Shown in pieces: positions 1-6,066 of a DNA stretch of 7,646 nucleotides. Both the position numbers and the translations under genes were made by a program. The stretch is from CAZEHS01 sp964649745. Lineage in GTDB: Bacteria > Bacillota > Clostridia > Peptostreptococcales > Acidaminobacteraceae. Position 1 is the stretch's first letter, and each line of letters opens with the position of its first letter. The DNA lies in NCBI GenBank assembly GCA_964649745.1, contig CAZYQI010000069.1:1-7646 (forward strand). The letters are read 5' to 3'. The notes under the pieces were generated by a model. The model did not search any database. It was not told the origin of the DNA and saw only the letters and a list, made by a program, of their open reading frames with translations.

Positions 1-299
1 CCGCCCAGAACGCGGGGAACTTCGTTACGCTTTGCGTATACACGGAGGCCGGGTTTGGAAATCCGCTTCAGGCCTGTGATGACGCGGTCTTTGTTCTCAT
101 CATATTTCATTGTGATCTTGATGGTGCCCTGCTTTTCGTCTTCAATCACTTCGAAGCCCTTGATGAAGCCCTCATCGGAAAGAATCTGGGCAATCGTCTT
201 CTTCATGTTGGAAGCCGGAACTTCAACGTTAGCATGTCGCACCATATTTGCGTTGCGGATGCGCGTCAGCATATCTGCAATCGGATCCGTCATAGTCAT
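1..299 (-). CDS. rpsH: 30S ribosomal protein S8 (partial, C-terminus outside window)
   Basis: S8 is a central-domain 16S rRNA-binding protein needed for 30S platform assembly. In E. coli it represses the spc operon by binding near the rplE start; no equivalent structure was identified here. The window holds the first 99 codons of an expected 130 or so; the frame runs off the left edge at VPRVLG. The N-terminus MTMTDPIADMLTRIRNA is the family signature, followed by VPASNMKKTIAQIL (residues 27-40) and EGFIKGFEVIED. The C-terminal rRNA-binding segment with the STSKG motif is not in view. The ATG at 297-299 is 8 nt after GGGAGG, a better spacing than a second ATG two codons on. Confidence 0.97.
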   Translation of the reverse strand, partial: MTMTDPIADMLTRIRNANMVRHANVEVPASNMKKTIAQILSDEGFIKGFEVIEDEKQGTIKITMKYDENKDRVITGLKRISKPGLRVYAKRNEVPRVLG

Positions 300-322
300 G
301 GATAATACCTCCCTTCAGGATT

Positions 323-508
323 CTACCAACTGGCTTTCTTAACGCCCGGAATTTGTCCGAGGTAAGCCAGCTCTCGGAAGCAGATACGGCATACGCCGAA
401 CTTTCTGAGATAAGCGTGGGGTCGACCGCAGATGCGGCATCGGTTGTATTCACGGGTCGAAAACTTCTGTTTTCGAGCTTGTTTGATCTTAAGCGCAAGT
501 TTTGCCAC
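323..508 (-). CDS. rpsN: 30S ribosomal protein S14, zinc-binding short form
   Basis: S14 is a late-assembling 30S head protein next to S3, S10 and S19. The product is 61 residues, the short zinc-binding (C+) form usual in Gram-positive bacteria, as opposed to the roughly 100-residue zinc-free form. Four cysteines, C24, C27, C40 and C43, make the CX2C-X12-CX2C zinc ribbon, and the protein ends in the conserved IPGVKKASW. The start is GTG (506-508), with AAGGAGG 9 nt upstream. Bacteria with this form sometimes carry a zinc-free paralogue elsewhere, induced by zinc starvation; that cannot be judged here. A 23-nt gap leads to rpsH. Confidence 0.98.
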   Translation of the reverse strand: MAKLALKIKQARKQKFSTREYNRCRICGRPHAYLRKFGVCRICFRELAYLGQIPGVKKASW

Positions 509-525
509 TTATAGCACCCTCCTTA

Positions 526-1065
526 CTATTTGCTGAACGGCATCCCAAACAGCCGGAGCAGCTCACGTGCTTCTTCGTCGGTTTTAGCCGTTGTGACGAA
601 TGTGATATCCATCCCGCGGGTTGTTTCAACCTGTTCGATGTTGATTTCCGGGAAAATCAGTTGTTCACGGATACCCATTGTGTAGTTTCCGCGGCCGTCG
701 AATGAGTTGGGGTTAACGCCTTTGAAGTCACGTACACGGGGAAGGGAGATGGAAACGAGTCTGTCTACAAACTCGTACATCTGGTCACCCCGCAGCGTTA
801 CCTTCATGCCGATTGCCATACCCTGACGGACTTTGAAGTTTGCCACGGATTTCTTGGCTTTTGTCACCACTGGCTTTTGACCTGTGATGGTTGCCATTTC
901 GTCCACAACCATATTGATGGATTTTGAGTTATCTTTTATATCGCCAAGCCCTGTATTGATGACTACTTTCTCAATCTTAGGGATTTCCATGACGTTCTTG
1001 TAGTTGAACTTTTCCATCATGGCTTTAGCGATTTCACTTTGATACTTCGCTTTAAGTCTGGTCAC
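526..1065 (-). CDS. rplE: 50S ribosomal protein L5
   Basis: L5 binds 5S rRNA and helps deliver it to the 50S central protuberance, where it also contacts the P-site tRNA and S13. The product is 179 residues, the family standard. Signatures are KIEKVVINTGLGD (residues 30-42), TGQKPVVTKAKKSVANFKVR (61-80), LPRVRDFKGVNPNSFDGRGN (109-128) with MGIREQLIFPEI, and the C-terminal RGMDITFVTTAKTDEEARELL. The start is GTG at 1063-1065, placed 8 nt after AAGGAGG; no in-frame ATG nearby fits the family N-terminus MTRLKAKY. The stop is TAG, 17 nt before rpsN. Confidence 0.98.
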   Translation of the reverse strand: MTRLKAKYQSEIAKAMMEKFNYKNVMEIPKIEKVVINTGLGDIKDNSKSINMVVDEMATITGQKPVVTKAKKSVANFKVRQGMAIGMKVTLRGDQMYEFVDRLVSISLPRVRDFKGVNPNSFDGRGNYTMGIREQLIFPEINIEQVETTRGMDITFVTTAKTDEEARELLRLFGMPFSK

Positions 1066-1094
1066 TTAATGGTCCTCCTTTCAACGAACTGGGC

Positions 1095-1403
1095 TTATTC
1101 GATTACGTTGCCCGACTTTACGGAAACGCGGACTTTTTTGCCGTTTCGTTCCTCAGATCGGACACGCGTACCGGATTTCACCTTGGAATCGTACAGCATC
1201 ACGTTGGATACGTGGATAGGTCCCGGCATGTGGATGATTCCAGCCTGCTGAACCTTTGCAGTTGCCTTCTTGTGCTTGGCCTGCATATTGACGCCTTCCA
1301 CAATCACGCGATCCTTGGAAGGGATTGACTCGATTACTTTTCCTGACTTGCCCTTATCTTTGCCTGCAATGATAACGACTGAGTCACCTTTTTTGATAGT
1401 CAT
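1095..1403 (-). CDS. rplX: 50S ribosomal protein L24
   Basis: L24 is one of the first proteins to bind the 5' part of 23S rRNA and starts 50S assembly; it also lies near the tunnel exit. The product is 102 residues. The KOW motif is at the N-terminus (KKGDSVVIIAGKDKGKSGKV, about residues 4-23). The middle has the typical VEGVNMQAKHKKAT and GIIHMPGPIHVSNVMLYD segments. The C-terminus (GTRVRSEERNGKKVRVSVKSG) matches the family in layout, but Ser replaces the Cys often seen before KKSG in Gram-positive L24. GGAGGT lies 6 nt before the ATG. It is followed after 29 nt by rplE. Confidence 0.98.
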   Translation of the reverse strand: MTIKKGDSVVIIAGKDKGKSGKVIESIPSKDRVIVEGVNMQAKHKKATAKVQQAGIIHMPGPIHVSNVMLYDSKVKSGTRVRSEERNGKKVRVSVKSGNVIE

Positions 1404-1420
1404 TTGTGCACCTCCGTAAC

Positions 1421-1789
1421 CTAAAGCACTTCGGGAGCCAAAGAGACAATTTTCATAAACTTCTTGTCTCGCAGTTCTCTGGCAACTGGGCCAAAGATCC
1501 GGGTTCCGACGGGGCTCAGGTCATCCTTGATGATAACAGCAGCGTTTTCATCGAATTTTACAATACTGCCATCGTTTCGGCGTACGCCATGTACTGAACG
1601 TACGATTACTGCTTTAACGACGTCGCCTTTTTTGACAACACCGCCGGGTGTTGCGTTCTTGACTGCACAGACAATAACATCTCCAATGTTGCCGTACTTA
1701 CGCTTGGAGCCGCCTAATACACGGATACAGAGCAATTCTTTAGCTCCGGAGTTATCAGCAACAGTCAATCGCGTTTCCTGTTGAATCAT
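1421..1789 (-). CDS. rplN: 50S ribosomal protein L14
   Basis: L14 lies on the intersubunit face of the 50S, forms bridges to 16S rRNA, and is the docking site of the silencing factor RsfS in bacteria. The product is exactly 122 residues, the family standard. It begins MIQQETRLTVADNSGAKEL, has the small beta-barrel core with GDVIVCAVKNATPGG (residues 36-50), the VIVRSVHGVRRNDGS motif (61-75), and the conserved NAAVIIKDDLSPVGTRIFGP (82-101). The ATG is 8 nt after AAGGAGG. It is flanked by rpsQ (21-nt gap) and rplX (17-nt gap). Confidence 0.99.
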   Translation of the reverse strand: MIQQETRLTVADNSGAKELLCIRVLGGSKRKYGNIGDVIVCAVKNATPGGVVKKGDVVKAVIVRSVHGVRRNDGSIVKFDENAAVIIKDDLSPVGTRIFGPVARELRDKKFMKIVSLAPEVL

Positions 1790-1810
1790 GCGAAGTCCCT
1801 CCTTCCAGTG

Positions 1811-2071
1811 CTATTTGGCTTTTTCAACAATCTCAACCAGTCTCCAGCACTTGTCTTTGCTGAGGTGACGGGTTTCCATGATGCGTACTTTATCGCCAAT
1901 GCCACATGTGTTTTCTTCATCGTGAGCCTTGAATTTCTTCGTCCGTTTTACACGCTTGCTGTAAAGCGGGTGGCTTACGAAATCCTCTACAGCAACAACG
2001 ATGGTTTTATCCATTTTATCGCTGACTACGCGACCAACGCGTACTTTTCTTCTGCCTCGTTCCATATCCAT
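1811..2071 (-). CDS. rpsQ: 30S ribosomal protein S17
   Basis: S17 is a primary 16S rRNA-binding protein with an OB fold that nucleates assembly of the 30S body. The product is 86 residues, the usual size. Family marks are RVGRVVSDKMDKTIVVAVE (residues 11-29), HPLYSKRVKRTKKFKAHDE with the basic rRNA-binding loop, and GDKVRIMETRHLSKDKCWRLVEIV near the end. The first ATG is 9 nt after AAGGAGG; a second ATG two codons on (MERG) is also possible and would change the length by two residues. It follows rpmC by 25 nt and precedes rplN by 21 nt. Confidence 0.98.
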   Translation of the reverse strand: MDMERGRRKVRVGRVVSDKMDKTIVVAVEDFVSHPLYSKRVKRTKKFKAHDEENTCGIGDKVRIMETRHLSKDKCWRLVEIVEKAK

Positions 2072-2096
2072 ACAGAGGATCCTCCTTTGTTAAAGG

Positions 2097-2291
2097 CTAC
2101 GCCTTCAGTTCGCGCTCCCGGATGATCGTCTTGACGCGCGCAATATCTTTCTTGACGCCTTGAATTTTCAAGGGGTTGTCAAGTTGTCCGGTAGCCAGCT
2201 GGAATCTCAGGTTGAAAAGTTCAGCCTTAAGATCGTTCAGCTTGACAGACAGCTCGTTAGAGCTCAGTTCTCTCACCTTATTCGGTTTCAT
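2097..2291 (-). CDS. rpmC: 50S ribosomal protein L29
   Basis: L29 is a small helical-hairpin protein next to L23 at the tunnel exit. The product is 64 residues, the family norm, beginning MKPNKVRELSSNEL and containing ELFNLRFQLATGQLDNP (residues 24-40) before the second helix, IARVKTIIRER. The start at 2289-2291 is preferred over an in-frame ATG four codons upstream, because that ATG overlaps the only Shine-Dalgarno-like element and the family begins near MK. The gene starts inside rplP in another frame and overlaps it by 14 nt. Its Shine-Dalgarno match is the weakest in the operon, so translation probably depends on coupling to rplP. Confidence 0.96.
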   Translation of the reverse strand: MKPNKVRELSSNELSVKLNDLKAELFNLRFQLATGQLDNPLKIQGVKKDIARVKTIIRERELKA

Positions 2292-2721
2292 GAGCGTCAC
2301 CATCCTTTATGGATTCCTCACGGGTAACCACCTTGCACTTGATCGGCAATTTGTTAGCAGCAAGTCGCATTGCTTCTCTTGCAACATCTTCTGTCACGCC
2401 GGACAGTTCAAACATCACGCGACCTGGCTTAACAACTGCTACCCAGTATTCCGGAGAACCTTTACCGGCACCCATTCGGGTTTCAGCAGGCTTCTTCGTA
2501 ATTGGTTTATGTGGGAAAATCTTAATCCAAACCTGACCGCCACGTTTCATCTTTCTGTTCATAGCGATACGGGCTGCTTCAATCTGGTTGGACGTGATCC
2601 AGCATGGCTCAAGAGCAACCAGGCCGTAATCCCCGTATGTCACTTTATTTCCCTTTTGCGCGGTACCGGTCATTCTTCCTCGGTGCACGCGACGACGCTT
2701 CACTCGCTTAGGCATCAACAT
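2278..2721 (-). CDS. rplP: 50S ribosomal protein L16
   Basis: L16 assembles late into the 50S subunit and contacts the A-site tRNA elbow and 5S-23S rRNA region. The product is 147 residues, a little longer than the family norm of about 137-144. It begins MLMPKRVKRRRVHRG as the family does and carries TRMGAGKGSPEYWVAVVKPG (residues 81-100). R82 is equivalent to the arginine hydroxylated in E. coli L16; whether it is modified here is unknown. The first ATG lies 10 nt after AAGGAGG; a second ATG two codons later would be 16 nt away, so the first is preferred. The acidic end (SIKDGDAHETE) overlaps the start of rpmC by 14 nt. Confidence 0.98.
   Translation of the reverse strand: MLMPKRVKRRRVHRGRMTGTAQKGNKVTYGDYGLVALEPCWITSNQIEAARIAMNRKMKRGGQVWIKIFPHKPITKKPAETRMGAGKGSPEYWVAVVKPGRVMFELSGVTEDVAREAMRLAANKLPIKCKVVTREESIKDGDAHETE
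2303..2308 (-). promoter_or_regulatory. Weak, distant ribosome binding site for rpmC, inside rplP
   Basis: The best match is AAAGGA, 11 nt before the rpmC ATG and within the rplP coding region. All other starts in this window have GGAGG cores at 6-10 nt. This supports translational coupling with rplP. It also argues against the upstream ATG at 2301-2303, which directly abuts the element. Confidence 0.6.
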
Positions 2722-2759
2722 CGTGAGTTAGCCTCCTTCCAATTTCATCCTGATACAAA

Positions 2760-3536
2760 TCAGTTCTTATCAGCAGCGTTGTTACTACGCGGATTTCTTC
2801 TTGGCTTCTTGGGACCACGGTTTTGGCCGCCGCCACCCATCATGGGTCGCTTTTCCCCAGGTTTTCTGCTCTCTTTGCGGATCAAACGGGTTTCGTTTGA
2901 AATGCTTGGAAGAACTTCGCCTTTGTAGATCCAAACTTTGACACCGATTTTGCCGTAAGTCGTGTTGGCTTCTGCAAAACCGTAGTCGATGTCCGCACGG
3001 AGTGTGGACAGCGGCACGTTGCCTTCGCTGTAGTGCTCGGTACGGGCAATTTCAGCACCGCCCAGACGGCCGGATACCATTACCTTGATACCCTTTGCGC
3101 CGGAACGCATGGAACGGCCGATAGCCTGTTTCATTGCGCGGCGGAAGGAAACCCGTCGCTCCAGAGAAAGTGCGATATTCTCTGAAACCAGTTGGGAGTC
3201 AACATCCAGGTTCGCTACTTCGGAGATGTCCAGTTGGATGGTTTTCTTTGTCATCTTCTCCAGTGTCTCGCGAAGGGTCTTGATGCTTTCTCCGCCTTTG
3301 CCCACGATCATCCCCGGCTTGCCGGTGAAGATGTTGACGTGAACGCGGTTATTCGCAGCGCGGTCGATGTAGACCCGTGAAATTCCGGAGGAGTACAGTT
3401 CTTTCTTGATGTACTTCCGAATATCGTAGTCTTCCTTCAACAGGTTTGCGTATTCTTTCTTGCTGGCATACCATCTGGAATCCCAGTCTTTGATGATTCC
3501 GACTCGAAGCCCATGAGGGCTGACTTTTTGACCCAT
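2760..3536 (-). CDS. rpsC: 30S ribosomal protein S3 with long basic C-terminal tail
   Basis: S3 forms part of the mRNA entry channel with S4 and S5 and contributes to mRNA unwinding. The product is 258 residues, longer than the roughly 205-235 usual for the family. It starts with MGQKVSPHGLRVGII, has a type II KH domain with the GKGG loop at residues 79-82, and the conserved C-terminal domain ends near VWIYKGEVLP (201-210). The last 48 residues or so are an additional low-complexity tail rich in Lys, Arg, Pro, Gly and Asn, including MMGGGGQNRGPKKPRRN. The reading frame is continuous and ends in TGA or TAA-type context normal for the operon, with rplP starting 38 nt later. The tail is probably disordered and could touch mRNA or rRNA; that is inference. 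Confidence 0.98.
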   Translation of the reverse strand: MGQKVSPHGLRVGIIKDWDSRWYASKKEYANLLKEDYDIRKYIKKELYSSGISRVYIDRAANNRVHVNIFTGKPGMIVGKGGESIKTLRETLEKMTKKTIQLDISEVANLDVDSQLVSENIALSLERRVSFRRAMKQAIGRSMRSGAKGIKVMVSGRLGGAEIARTEHYSEGNVPLSTLRADIDYGFAEANTTYGKIGVKVWIYKGEVLPSISNETRLIRKESRKPGEKRPMMGGGGQNRGPKKPRRNPRSNNAADKN

Positions 3537-3550
3537 TCCGGTTACCCTCC

Positions 3551-3886
3551 TTATTTCTTCTCGGCGACTGCAACACCAATGTGGGCTGTGCGGTGCTTGA
3601 TGGGGTTGGCCCGACCCATTGAACCAGCTTTGAATCGCTTCATTACCGGACCTTGGTTGGCATATATCTGAGAAACATACAGATTGTCGAGTACCATTTC
3701 GTGGTTGTTTTCAGCGTTGGCTATGGCAGATTTCATTACCTTCAGAAAAACCCGCGCACCTTTACGGGGCGTGTATTTCAGAATCGCCAGTGCTTCTTTT
3801 GCGTTTTTGCCGCGTACCAGATCCGCAATCGGCTTCATCTTTCGTGGGGAAACCCGGACATACTTGGCGATAGCTCTAGCTTCCAT
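3551..3886 (-). CDS. rplV: 50S ribosomal protein L22
   Basis: L22 contacts all domains of 23S rRNA. Its long beta-hairpin forms part of the exit tunnel constriction opposite L4. The product is 111 residues. The N-terminal helix region has the signature YVRVSPRKMKPIADLVRGK (residues 9-27), and AIANAENNHEM marks the middle of the fold. The tunnel hairpin runs from about residue 77 to 103 (NQGPVMKRFKAGSMGRANPIKHRT). No insertion or deletion of the kind linked to macrolide resistance is evident, though that would need an alignment. AAGGAGGT lies 6 nt before the ATG. The gap to rpsC is only 14 nt, so the rpsC ribosome binding site directly abuts the rplV stop codon. Confidence 0.98.
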   Translation of the reverse strand: MEARAIAKYVRVSPRKMKPIADLVRGKNAKEALAILKYTPRKGARVFLKVMKSAIANAENNHEMVLDNLYVSQIYANQGPVMKRFKAGSMGRANPIKHRTAHIGVAVAEKK

Positions 3887-3914
3887 ATGGGAACCTCCTT
3901 AATACGATCATTGA

Positions 3915-4190
3915 CTACTTCTTGGACGATTTGTCGCCCGCGTGGCCTTTAAATGTGCGGGTGGGAGCGAATTCGCCCAATTTGTGGCCGATCATGTCTT
4001 CTGTAACGTAGACCGGCACGTGTTTTTTGCCATCATGGACTGCAATGGTGTGGCCCACCATCTGTGGGAAAATCGTAGAAGCACGGGACCAAGTTTTGAG
4101 AACTTTCTTGTCACCGGCAGTGTTCATTTCTTCGATTTTACGAAGCAATCCTTGATGAATGAACGGTCCTTTTTTCAGGGAACGGCTCAT
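3915..4190 (-). CDS. rpsS: 30S ribosomal protein S19
   Basis: S19 sits in the 30S head next to S13, near the A-site tRNA and the intersubunit bridge to the 50S central protuberance. The product is 91 residues, the usual length. It begins with the signature SRSLKKGPF (residues 2-10). The central part includes TWSRASTIFPQMVGHTIAVHDGKKHVPV, and the end has MIGHKLGEFAPTRTFKGHAG, with the basic, disordered C-terminal tail typical of S19 (GDKSSKK). It is preceded by a hairpin-containing gap after rplB and followed after 28 nt by rplV. Confidence 0.98.
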   Translation of the reverse strand: MSRSLKKGPFIHQGLLRKIEEMNTAGDKKVLKTWSRASTIFPQMVGHTIAVHDGKKHVPVYVTEDMIGHKLGEFAPTRTFKGHAGDKSSKK

Positions 4191-4197
4191 GCATGTT

Positions 4198-4203
4198 CCT
4201 CCT
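4198..4203 (-). promoter_or_regulatory. Ribosome binding site that fixes the rpsS start
   Basis: AGGAGG lies 7 nt before the ATG at 4188-4190. A longer in-frame start 12 codons upstream (4224-4226) falls inside the intergenic hairpin and has no such site, so MSRSLKKGPF is taken as the N-terminus, as in the family. Another ATG 4 bases upstream is out of frame. Confidence 0.93.
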
Positions 4204-4217
4204 CTCACATAGCAGGA

Positions 4218-4250
4218 CAGAGCCACGGATACCAGAATCCGTGACCTCTG
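4218..4250 (-). other. Strong hairpin in the rplB-rpsS gap
   Basis: On the minus strand CACGGAT pairs perfectly with ATCCGTG around a 6-nt TCTGGT loop (4224-4243). The stem extends through one U.G pair, past one bulged G, into CAGAG/CTCTG, giving about 13 pairs in all. No T-run follows, so it should not terminate transcription. It lies just upstream of the rpsS ribosome binding site. The lower arm, GCCACGGATACC in plus orientation, resembles an arm of the inverted repeat at 7410-7477 (11 of 12 bases). A role in mRNA processing or stability, or a degenerate repeat copy, are both possible. Confidence 0.65.
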
Positions 4251-4262
4251 GCCCGGTAATTA

Positions 4263-5093
4263 TTACTGATGTCTGGATCGAACGATGTACTTATTGGAAG
4301 GTTTATTCTTCTTCCGTGTTTTGTAGCCCAGTGCCGGTTTACCCCAAGGAGTAACTGGTGCCGGACGGCCAATCGGAGCTCGGCCTTCGCCGCCGCCGTG
4401 AGGGTGATCGCAAGGGTTCATTACGGAACCACGCACTGTAGGACGAATACCCATGTGGCGTTTACGACCCGCTTTACCGATTGTGATGTTCTCGTGGTCA
4501 AGGTTTCCGACCTGGCCGATGGTTGCGCGACACTCAATGCGAACCATTCGTACTTCGCCGGAAGGAATCCGCACTTGAGCGTAATCCCCTTCTTTAGCCA
4601 TCAGTTGTGCAGAGTTGCCGGCCGCACGAACCATTTGACCACCTTTTCCGGGTTTGAGCTCGATGTTGTGGATGATGGTACCAACCGGGATGTTTTTAAG
4701 AGGCAGTGCATTGCCTACTTTGATATCCGAGGTTGGGCCAGAAACCACAACGTCGCCAACTTTCATCTTGTTTGGAGCCAGGATGTAAGTTTTCTCGCCG
4801 TCTGCGTAGTGCAGCAGGGCGATATTGGCCGATCTGTTCGGATCGTACTCGATTGCAGCAACCTTGGCAGGTATATCGTCCTTGGTGCGCTTGAAATCGA
4901 TGATCCGATATTTGATTGTAGCGCCGCCGCCTTTGTGGCGAACGGTGATCCGACCTGTGTTGTTGCGGCCGGAATGCTTCTTCAGCACCTCTACAAGGGC
5001 CTTTTCAGGCTGCTTCTTCGTTATCTCTTCAAACGTCGAAACGGTTTGGTGACGAACGCCCGGAGACGTTGGCTTAAAACTTTTGATGCCCAT
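4263..5093 (-). CDS. rplB: 50S ribosomal protein L2
   Basis: L2 is one of the most conserved 50S proteins. It is needed for subunit joining and contacts the peptidyl transferase region. The product is 276 residues, full length. The N-terminal half has the RNA-binding OB-like domain (SGRNNTGRITVRHKGGG, residues 41-57), followed by the SH3-like domain, and the C-terminal tail carries DHPHGGGEG (229-237). H230 matches the histidine (229 in E. coli) long implicated in activity. NPCDHPHGG instead of NPNDHPHGG is seen in other bacteria too. The ATG follows AAGGAGGG. The gene is followed by a 72-nt gap with a strong hairpin before rpsS, longer than most junctions in this operon. Confidence 0.99.
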   Translation of the reverse strand: MGIKSFKPTSPGVRHQTVSTFEEITKKQPEKALVEVLKKHSGRNNTGRITVRHKGGGATIKYRIIDFKRTKDDIPAKVAAIEYDPNRSANIALLHYADGEKTYILAPNKMKVGDVVVSGPTSDIKVGNALPLKNIPVGTIIHNIELKPGKGGQMVRAAGNSAQLMAKEGDYAQVRIPSGEVRMVRIECRATIGQVGNLDHENITIGKAGRKRHMGIRPTVRGSVMNPCDHPHGGGEGRAPIGRPAPVTPWGKPALGYKTRKKNKPSNKYIVRSRHQ

Positions 5094-5122
5094 TGTATTC
5101 CCTCCTTAACCGTAACTTAGGC

Positions 5123-5416
5123 CTATACGCCTTCGAAGAACTGAATTTCTTTGCTATCGGGCGTCAGGGTTACGATTGCTTTTTTCCATTCGGAGGTCAT
5201 ACCTACGGAACGGCCTTGTCGCTTTTCTTTACCCTTGACAATCGAAGTGTTCACATTCTTGACTTTAACGCCAGCGAATGCTTTTTCTACAGCTATCCGA
5301 ATCTCAGTCTTATTGGATTTACGCGCCACTTCGAAGGTGTACTTCTTGTTGGATGCCTGGTCCATGGATTCTTCAGAGATTACAGGCCGAAGGATGATGT
5401 CGTAGCAAGTTTTCAT
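5123..5416 (-). CDS. rplW: 50S ribosomal protein L23
   Basis: L23 sits beside the exit of the polypeptide tunnel and is the docking point for trigger factor and the signal recognition particle. The product is 97 residues, the usual bacterial size. Family features are the N-terminal YDIILRPVISEESM (residues 5-18), with the acidic ISEE turn that corresponds to the chaperone-docking region in E. coli L23, the central KYTFEVARKSNKTEIRIAVE, and the final strand KKAIVTLTPD. The start codon overlaps the rplD stop by one base and is preceded by AGGAGG inside the end of rplD, so initiation is probably coupled to L4 translation. A 29-nt gap leads to rplB. Confidence 0.98.
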   Translation of the reverse strand: MKTCYDIILRPVISEESMDQASNKKYTFEVARKSNKTEIRIAVEKAFAGVKVKNVNTSIVKGKEKRQGRSVGMTSEWKKAIVTLTPDSKEIQFFEGV

Positions 5417-6039
5417 TACGCATACACCTCCTGGATTTTCTCAATCGCTTTCTTTGTTGCAACAAAAGAGGTGTGGTTCAGGATCTGGTATACGTTCATT
5501 GTGCTTACCAGTTCTGTTCGGATGCCTTTAATGTTACGAGCGGAGAGAACAACGTTCTTGTTCACTTCCGGCATAACCAGCATCGCCTTCTTTCCAACTT
5601 TGATGTTGGTAAGGAGCTTAACCATTTCTTTTGTTTTTGCTGTATCCATTTGCAGCTCATCAAGAACGATCAGTTCATTGTTGGCTACTTTGGAGCTCAG
5701 CGCAGACATCATGGCTACGCGCTTAACCTGTCTGGGAAGCTTGTAGCTGTAATCTCTGGGTTTCGGTGCGAATGCAACGCCGCCGCCTACAAAATGAGGA
5801 GCACTGATTGTACCTTGACGGGCATTACCAGTTCCCTTTTGACGGAAGGGCTTACGACCGCCACCCCGAACTTCTGCACGGGTCTTGGCAGACTGTGTAC
5901 CCTGGCGCTGATTGGCCAGATAATTCTTTACGACTTCGTGGAGAACAACTTCGTTCACTTCCACGCCGAAGATATGTTCATTCAACTCCAGTTCTCCGAC
6001 CACTTGGCCGGATACGTTGATGATATCAACTTTTGGCAT
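5416..6039 (-). CDS. rplD: 50S ribosomal protein L4
   Basis: L4 is an early-assembly 23S rRNA-binding protein whose extended loop lines the polypeptide exit tunnel near its constriction. In E. coli it also represses its own operon through the S10 leader. The product is 207 residues. The long basic loop spans about residues 44-97, with the signature RGGGRKPFRQKGTGNARQG, a hot spot for macrolide-resistance changes in other bacteria; no obvious truncation of the loop is seen. The globular C-terminal part includes NELIVLDEL. The ATG follows a GGAGG site. Its TAA stop shares one base with the ATG of rplW (TAATG), a classic stop-start coupling. Whether L4 autoregulates here is unknown, but a structured leader is present upstream. 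Confidence 0.98.
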   Translation of the reverse strand: MPKVDIINVSGQVVGELELNEHIFGVEVNEVVLHEVVKNYLANQRQGTQSAKTRAEVRGGGRKPFRQKGTGNARQGTISAPHFVGGGVAFAPKPRDYSYKLPRQVKRVAMMSALSSKVANNELIVLDELQMDTAKTKEMVKLLTNIKVGKKAMLVMPEVNKNVVLSARNIKGIRTELVSTMNVYQILNHTSFVATKKAIEKIQEVYA

Positions 6040-6066
6040 GCTATTTCCTCCTTCCCTGATCTATTC

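Noticed and set aside
229..498. 89-codon minus-strand frame overlapping rpsN and rpsH
   Set aside because: It is out of frame with both S14 and S8, whose translations match their families across this stretch.
2075..2084. Perfect palindrome GAGGATCCTC overlapping the rpsQ ribosome binding site
   Set aside because: It has no loop beyond four bases and allows only about three stem pairs, so a stable hairpin that sequesters the site is unlikely. A short palindrome at an AGGAGG site is easily chance.
4269..5120. Long plus-strand open frame of 283 codons opposite rplB
   Set aside because: It lies antisense to the intact, highly conserved rplB. The product resembles no family I know, and such shadow frames are expected opposite codon-biased genes. 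The same applies to the plus-strand frames at 5473-6270, 2176-2928 and 5093-5746.
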